Shown one piece after another: positions 5,285 to 8,738 of a stretch of 8,738 nucleotides of DNA. The notes below the pieces were generated by a model. It saw only the letters and a program-made list of their open reading frames with translations. It was not told where the DNA came from and did not search any database. The DNA is from Candidatus Nitrosopumilus sp. GTDB lineage: Archaea > Thermoproteota > Nitrososphaeria > Nitrososphaerales > Nitrosopumilaceae. The number at the start of each line of letters is the position of its first letter. The stretch's first letter is position 1. Position numbers and translations under genes: made by a program. Where the stretch lies: contig JABGZU010000005.1 of assembly GCA_018674605.1 (NCBI GenBank), forward strand, positions 1 through 8,738, written 5' to 3'.

Positions 5285-6540
5285 CACTTAACATAGATTC
5301 ACTGTTTAAAAACGCAGATCCAATAATATCTGAGATTTTAAACAATGCTTTATCTGAAAAAGAAATATCAGCAAAAGAAGGAGTAGAACTATACAAAACA
5401 AAAGGGGTTGATTTTCATCTAGTTGGACTTGTAGCAGATGAGTTACGAAAAAGAAGAGTAGGAAATATTGTATCGTATGTTGTTAATAGAAATATCAATT
5501 TTACAAATGTATGCATAAAGCAATGTGGTTTTTGTGCATTTAGTAGAGATTTTAGAGAAGAAGAAAGTTATTTTTTGCCAACAGAAGAAATTGTACGTAG
5601 AGCAAAAGAGGCTCACAATTTAGGGGCAACAGAAGTTTGCATTCAAGCTGGATTACCTCCAGATATGGAAGGAGATTTGTATGAAAAAATTTGTATAGAA
5701 ATTAAAAAAGAAATACCAGATATTCACATACACGGATTTTCACCTGAAGAAATTCTTTATGGAGCCACTAGATCAGATGTCTCAATTGAAGAATTTCTAA
5801 AAAGAATGAAAGAAGCAGGAGTAAACACACTCCCAGGAACATCTGCAGAAATATTAGACCAAAAATTAAGAGATAAAATTTCTCCAGGTAGAATTACTGT
5901 AAAACAATGGGAACAAGTCATCAAAGGAGCCCACAAAATTGGAATTAACACAACATCAACCATGATGTTTGGTCATTTAGAAACACTTGAAGAAAGAGTA
6001 AACCATATGGTGAAATTAAGAGAAATTCAAAAAGAGACAGGAGGATTTACAGAATTTGTTCCATTAGATTTTGTTCCCACAGAAGCACCAATGTACAAAC
6101 ATCAATTACATGAAGGAATTCAACAAGGAGGGAGTGGAAACGACGTCTTACTCACACATGCAATTGCAAGGATTATGTTCAATAATTCAATAGACAATAT
6201 TCAAATGTCTTGGGTAAAAGAAGGACAAAAAATGTCACAACTACTGTTAATGTGGGGAGCAAATGATTTTGGAGGTACACTAATCAACGAAAGTATTTCA
6301 ACATCTGCAGGTTCAGAGTACGGGCAATTATTAAAACCAAAAGAGATAAGACGAATGGTAAGAGAGATAGGAAGAATTCCAGCAGAGAGAAATACACATT
6401 ACAAAATGTTAAAAAAATTCGAAACTGAAAATGAATCAGAGGAAGGATTGGATAAAATTAAAGATTATTCACAATTTGGATCATATGCAGAATTAATTAA
6501 AATTAATAAATTTAAATACAAAAATCCAAGAGAGCAATAA
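5281..6540 (+). CDS. cofH: FO synthase subunit 2, CofH (radical SAM)
   Basis: Radical SAM enzyme that joins tyrosine to 5-amino-6-(D-ribitylamino)uracil, the first committed step to the F420 chromophore; CofG then completes the ring. Counting from the ATG at 5281, the cluster motif is Cys78, Cys82, Cys85 (VCIKQCGFCAF). Family stretches follow: EVCIQAGLPPDMEGD, IHIHGFSPEEI, NTLPGTSAEILD with ISPGRI (about 193-217), TTSTMMFGHLET, and ESISTSAGSEYG near residue 337. These GTSAEIL and FGH motifs are shared with the menaquinone enzymes MqnE and MqnC, but the CofG partner and the STSAG region settle the call. The start is ATG 5281 rather than TTG 5275: it makes the common ATGA overlap with cofG and leaves AGAGG (5266-5270) ten bases upstream as a ribosome-binding site suited to an internal gene. 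The stop codon abuts the next gene. Confidence 0.95.
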   Translation: MTLNIDSLFKNADPIISEILNNALSEKEISAKEGVELYKTKGVDFHLVGLVADELRKRRVGNIVSYVVNRNINFTNVCIKQCGFCAFSRDFREEESYFLPTEEIVRRAKEAHNLGATEVCIQAGLPPDMEGDLYEKICIEIKKEIPDIHIHGFSPEEILYGATRSDVSIEEFLKRMKEAGVNTLPGTSAEILDQKLRDKISPGRITVKQWEQVIKGAHKIGINTTSTMMFGHLETLEERVNHMVKLREIQKETGGFTEFVPLDFVPTEAPMYKHQLHEGIQQGGSGNDVLLTHAIARIMFNNSIDNIQMSWVKEGQKMSQLLLMWGANDFGGTLINESISTSAGSEYGQLLKPKEIRRMVREIGRIPAERNTHYKMLKKFETENESEEGLDKIKDYSQFGSYAELIKINKFKYKNPREQ

Positions 6541-7899
6541 TTGTCAGCCTTAGAAAAGGCAATAACATATTCAAGTGAAATAGGAATAGATGAATGTGAA
6601 ATTATTGAGATTAAAAAAAACATCACAACAGTAAGAATTACAGATTCAGAAATTATAGAAATAAAACAAAATTTTGATCAAAATTATGGAATTAGATTAA
6701 TCCACCAGAAAAAAATTGCATCAGTACAAACAACCAACAATGAAAAAATAACAGATGGAGTCAATAAAGGATTTAAAACAACTCAAAAACTTAAACCAAG
6801 AAAATTTTGGAAGGGGCTGCCATACAAAAATGAATCAGTACAACTAGAAGGGGTATTTGATAAAAAATTAAAAGAAATTTCAGGGGCAAATGCAATGGAT
6901 ATAGCACAAAATATGATTAATTCAGCAAAAAATGAAAAAATTGATACGATAACAGGTTCATTAAACATAGTATATGAAAATTTTGAATTAATGAATTCCA
7001 ATGGATTAAATTTCAATGATGAATCTACATACATTTCAGGAATCATAAATGCAGAATCAGAACAAAGTTCAATACCAGTTTCAGGGATTGGGCATGCAAG
7101 TGGTAGAACATTAGCAAAATTTTCTGCAAAACAAATAGGAAATGATGCAAAAGAAATGTGTACTAAATCAATAAATCCACAAAAAATTAATTCAGACACA
7201 TATTCAATAATTTTTGAGCCATACTCAGTTGGGGAATTATTGTCATTTGTTGTAGCATCTAATTTTAATTTTAAAACAGTATCAGAAAAGAAAAGTTGTT
7301 TTTCAAATGATTTTGAAAATAAAATATCTATAGAAAATTTTAGTCTAACAGATGATCCACACATATCAGAAGGGGTTGGAACAAAAGCAATAGATGATGA
7401 AGGAATTAAAACTAAAAAAAATAAATTAATAGAAAATGGAATTTTTAAAAATACTTTTTCAAATCTATATGACAGTTACAAAGAAGGAAATAATTCATCA
7501 GGAAATGCAATACGAATGGGTTCACCCATGGGAAGAAGTTCAAATCCAATTCCAATTTCAGCACCACATAATCTTACAATCAAATCAGGAACTAGTTCTC
7601 AAGAAGATATGATAAAAAATACAAAACATGGATTGTTAGTTGGAAGATTATGGTACACATATGCAGTAAATCCAATTAAAGGAGATTTTTCATGTACAGC
7701 CAGAAGCGGAATACAAATTATTGAAAATGGGAAAATCATAGGTCCAGGAAAATCAGTAAGGATAATTCATAGTCTTCCAAAGATGTTAAAAAATATCTCA
7801 GATATTGGAAATGATCAAAAAAGAGTAATGCAATGGGCATCATTACCATCAATCACCCCATCAATCAAAGTAGAAAATATTTCAGTTAATTCAATCTAA
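6541..7899 (+). CDS. TldE/PmbA-type protein (TldD/TldE family, non-HExxxH subunit)
   Basis: 452-residue member of the TldD/PmbA family. In bacteria TldD and TldE form a heterodimeric metallopeptidase that trims unfolded or modified peptides and degrades the CcdA antitoxin. The N-terminal domain (about 1-190) has the family pattern DECEIIEIKKN...VRITDSEIIEI. The C-terminal beta domain begins near residue 220. Where TldD subunits carry the zinc site HExxxH, this protein has FEPYSVGELLSFVVAS (225-240), with no His pair, the pattern of TldE/PmbA. Later family marks are the GEG-type stretch near 277 (SEGVG), AIDDEG (283-288), GN-R-GSP (321-329) and GDFSCTARSG (381-390) with Cys385, near the position of a TldD zinc Cys. 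TTG 6541 is used because it directly follows the cofH stop and gives the full N-terminal domain. It probably needs a TldD partner, which is not in this window. Placement in the cofGH operon is unusual enough to note. Confidence 0.88.
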   Translation: MSALEKAITYSSEIGIDECEIIEIKKNITTVRITDSEIIEIKQNFDQNYGIRLIHQKKIASVQTTNNEKITDGVNKGFKTTQKLKPRKFWKGLPYKNESVQLEGVFDKKLKEISGANAMDIAQNMINSAKNEKIDTITGSLNIVYENFELMNSNGLNFNDESTYISGIINAESEQSSIPVSGIGHASGRTLAKFSAKQIGNDAKEMCTKSINPQKINSDTYSIIFEPYSVGELLSFVVASNFNFKTVSEKKSCFSNDFENKISIENFSLTDDPHISEGVGTKAIDDEGIKTKKNKLIENGIFKNTFSNLYDSYKEGNNSSGNAIRMGSPMGRSSNPIPISAPHNLTIKSGTSSQEDMIKNTKHGLLVGRLWYTYAVNPIKGDFSCTARSGIQIIENGKIIGPGKSVRIIHSLPKMLKNISDIGNDQKRVMQWASLPSITPSIKVENISVNSI

Positions 7900-7913
7900 A
7901 TTCTAGGCATAAA

Positions 7914-8738
7914 TTATTTGAAAAATGCTGTTACCAGATACAAAACATAACCAGTAGCCAAAATAATACCCATGGTTCTATTAATTATTCCAGTTTTCAA
8001 ACCAATCAGCAATGAAATACTAAAAATGATCATAATAGCATAATCCACATAAACATCAGAAGTAACTAAAACACCACCAAGGGCAGCACCCACACCCATT
8101 ATCATCAAAATATTGTAAATGTTACTTCCAATAATATTTCCAATTCCAATATCAGTGTGTCCTTTACGAATTGCAATAATAGAAGTAATTAATTCAGGAA
8201 GAGAGGTTCCAATTGCAATCACAGTTAAACCAATAATTTTTTCAGATAAACCAAATTCAGTTGCAATGACAACAGCATTATCAACTGTAAGTATAGCTCC
8301 AATGTACAATACAATAACACCAATCCCAATTAATCCAGCAGATTTTAGATAAATGTTATTTTTACCAGAATTAACATCATCTTTAGTTGTCTCTCTTTGT
8401 TTTAATGCATCTCTAAATGTATAAAATGCAAATAGACCCAACCCAAGAAGAAGTAAAACACCATCATATTGAGAAATCTCACCATCAATAGAAACTAAAA
8501 CAAGTAAAATAGAAACACCCAACATTATTGGAATTTCTTTTTTTAGTACAGATTTTTTAACTGCAAGTGGAACTAAAATTGCTGCAACACCAATAACCAT
8601 TCCAACATTAGCAATATTACTTCCAATAATATTTCCCAAAATTATTGCACTATGATCACCAGCAGCTGCAATACTTGCTGCAAGTTCAGGAGTAGATGTA
8701 CCATATGCAACAATAGTCATACCAATTACAAGATTACT
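7914..8738 (-). CDS. Ca2+/Na+ antiporter of the CaCA family (YrbG/NCX-like), N-terminus cut by window
   Basis: Membrane exchanger that probably extrudes Ca2+ in exchange for Na+ or H+. The reading frame is open to the right edge (SNLVIG precedes the Met at 8720), so this Met is internal and the first transmembrane helix is missing. Both alpha repeats that form the ion sites are visible: alpha-1 GTSTPELAAS with GNIIGSNIANVG (nt about 8702-8600) and alpha-2 GTSLPELITS with GNIIGSNIYNIL (nt about 8210-8094). The Glu of each PE pair and the Ser/Asn of GSN are the expected cation ligands. About eight to nine hydrophobic segments remain, with a short charged cytosolic loop RDALKQRETTKDDVNSGKNN (about 103-122 from that Met) between the two halves, as in prokaryotic CaCA proteins without regulatory domains. 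It ends tail to tail with tldE, 14 bases apart, and no terminator hairpin fits in the gap. Confidence 0.93.
   Translation of the reverse strand, partial: SNLVIGMTIVAYGTSTPELAASIAAAGDHSAIILGNIIGSNIANVGMVIGVAAILVPLAVKKSVLKKEIPIMLGVSILLVLVSIDGEISQYDGVLLLLGLGLFAFYTFRDALKQRETTKDDVNSGKNNIYLKSAGLIGIGVIVLYIGAILTVDNAVVIATEFGLSEKIIGLTVIAIGTSLPELITSIIAIRKGHTDIGIGNIIGSNIYNILMIMGVGAALGGVLVTSDVYVDYAIMIIFSISLLIGLKTGIINRTMGIILATGYVLYLVTAFFK

Noticed and set aside
5281..6540. Menaquinone enzymes MqnE or MqnC
   Set aside because: These share the GTSAEIL and FGH motifs, but the adjacent cofG and the STSAGSEYG region point to CofH.
6783..7364. Minus-strand open frame of 193 codons opposite the TldE-type gene
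   Set aside because: Antisense shadow of a clear family member; Phe/Ser-rich with no recognisable motif and no promoter-like box at good spacing.
6541..7899. Active TldD metalloprotease
   Set aside because: The HExxxH zinc site is replaced by FEPYSVGELL, so the protein is the TldE/PmbA type.
8119..8352. Plus-strand open frame of 77 codons opposite the antiporter
   Set aside because: Ile/Pro-rich shadow of the alpha-2 repeat region; no initiation signal.
1..8738. CRISPR array, insertion sequence, integrase or defence island
   Set aside because: No spaced direct repeats, no transposase or recombinase motifs, no terminal inverted repeats; gene content and base composition are even across the window.

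Overview
The window looks like chromosomal DNA of an ammonia-oxidising archaeon of the Nitrosopumilus type (Thaumarchaeota/Nitrososphaerota). Signs seen directly are an archaeal TATA-binding protein, very AT-rich coding DNA rich in Lys, Ile and Asn codons, TATA-like boxes about 26-30 bases before start codons with almost no leader, several TTG starts, and a coenzyme F420 chromophore gene pair. The genus is inferred from overall character, not from a database match.

Left part (1-930): the 3' end of tbp (+) converges on a minus-strand pair, a small conserved-looking protein (612-809) and a stand-alone tRNA-binding OB-fold protein of the MetRS-beta type (245-574). An AT-rich inverted repeat between the convergent genes is probably a two-way terminator. 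Between the 65-residue gene and the next plus-strand gene lies a GC-rich, self-complementary stretch (about 845-926). It codes for nothing recognisable and is the best candidate here for an undescribed element, a small structured RNA.

Middle (981-4071): a START/SRPBCC-fold protein and a membrane GT2 glycosyltransferase of the CrtQ/HpnB type sit 4 bases apart and look like one operon. A 70-residue acidic orphan with its own promoter follows, then a membrane-anchored HtrA/DegP serine protease with a complete His-Asp-Ser triad and one PDZ domain.

Right part (4115-8738): cofG and cofH, the two radical-SAM genes that make the deazaflavin chromophore (Fo) of F420, overlap by ATGA. A TldE/PmbA-type gene that lacks the TldD zinc-protease motif follows with zero spacing, so the three probably form one transcript. 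A CaCA-family Ca2+/Na+ antiporter gene converges from the minus strand and runs off the right edge.

Most of the window is ordinary core archaeal genome. I found no CRISPR array, insertion sequence, integrase, rRNA or tRNA. The points worth following up are the structured RNA candidate, the placement of tldE in the F420 operon without tldD in view, a near-identical 25-base stretch shared by cofG and cofH, and the consistent leaderless promoter pattern.
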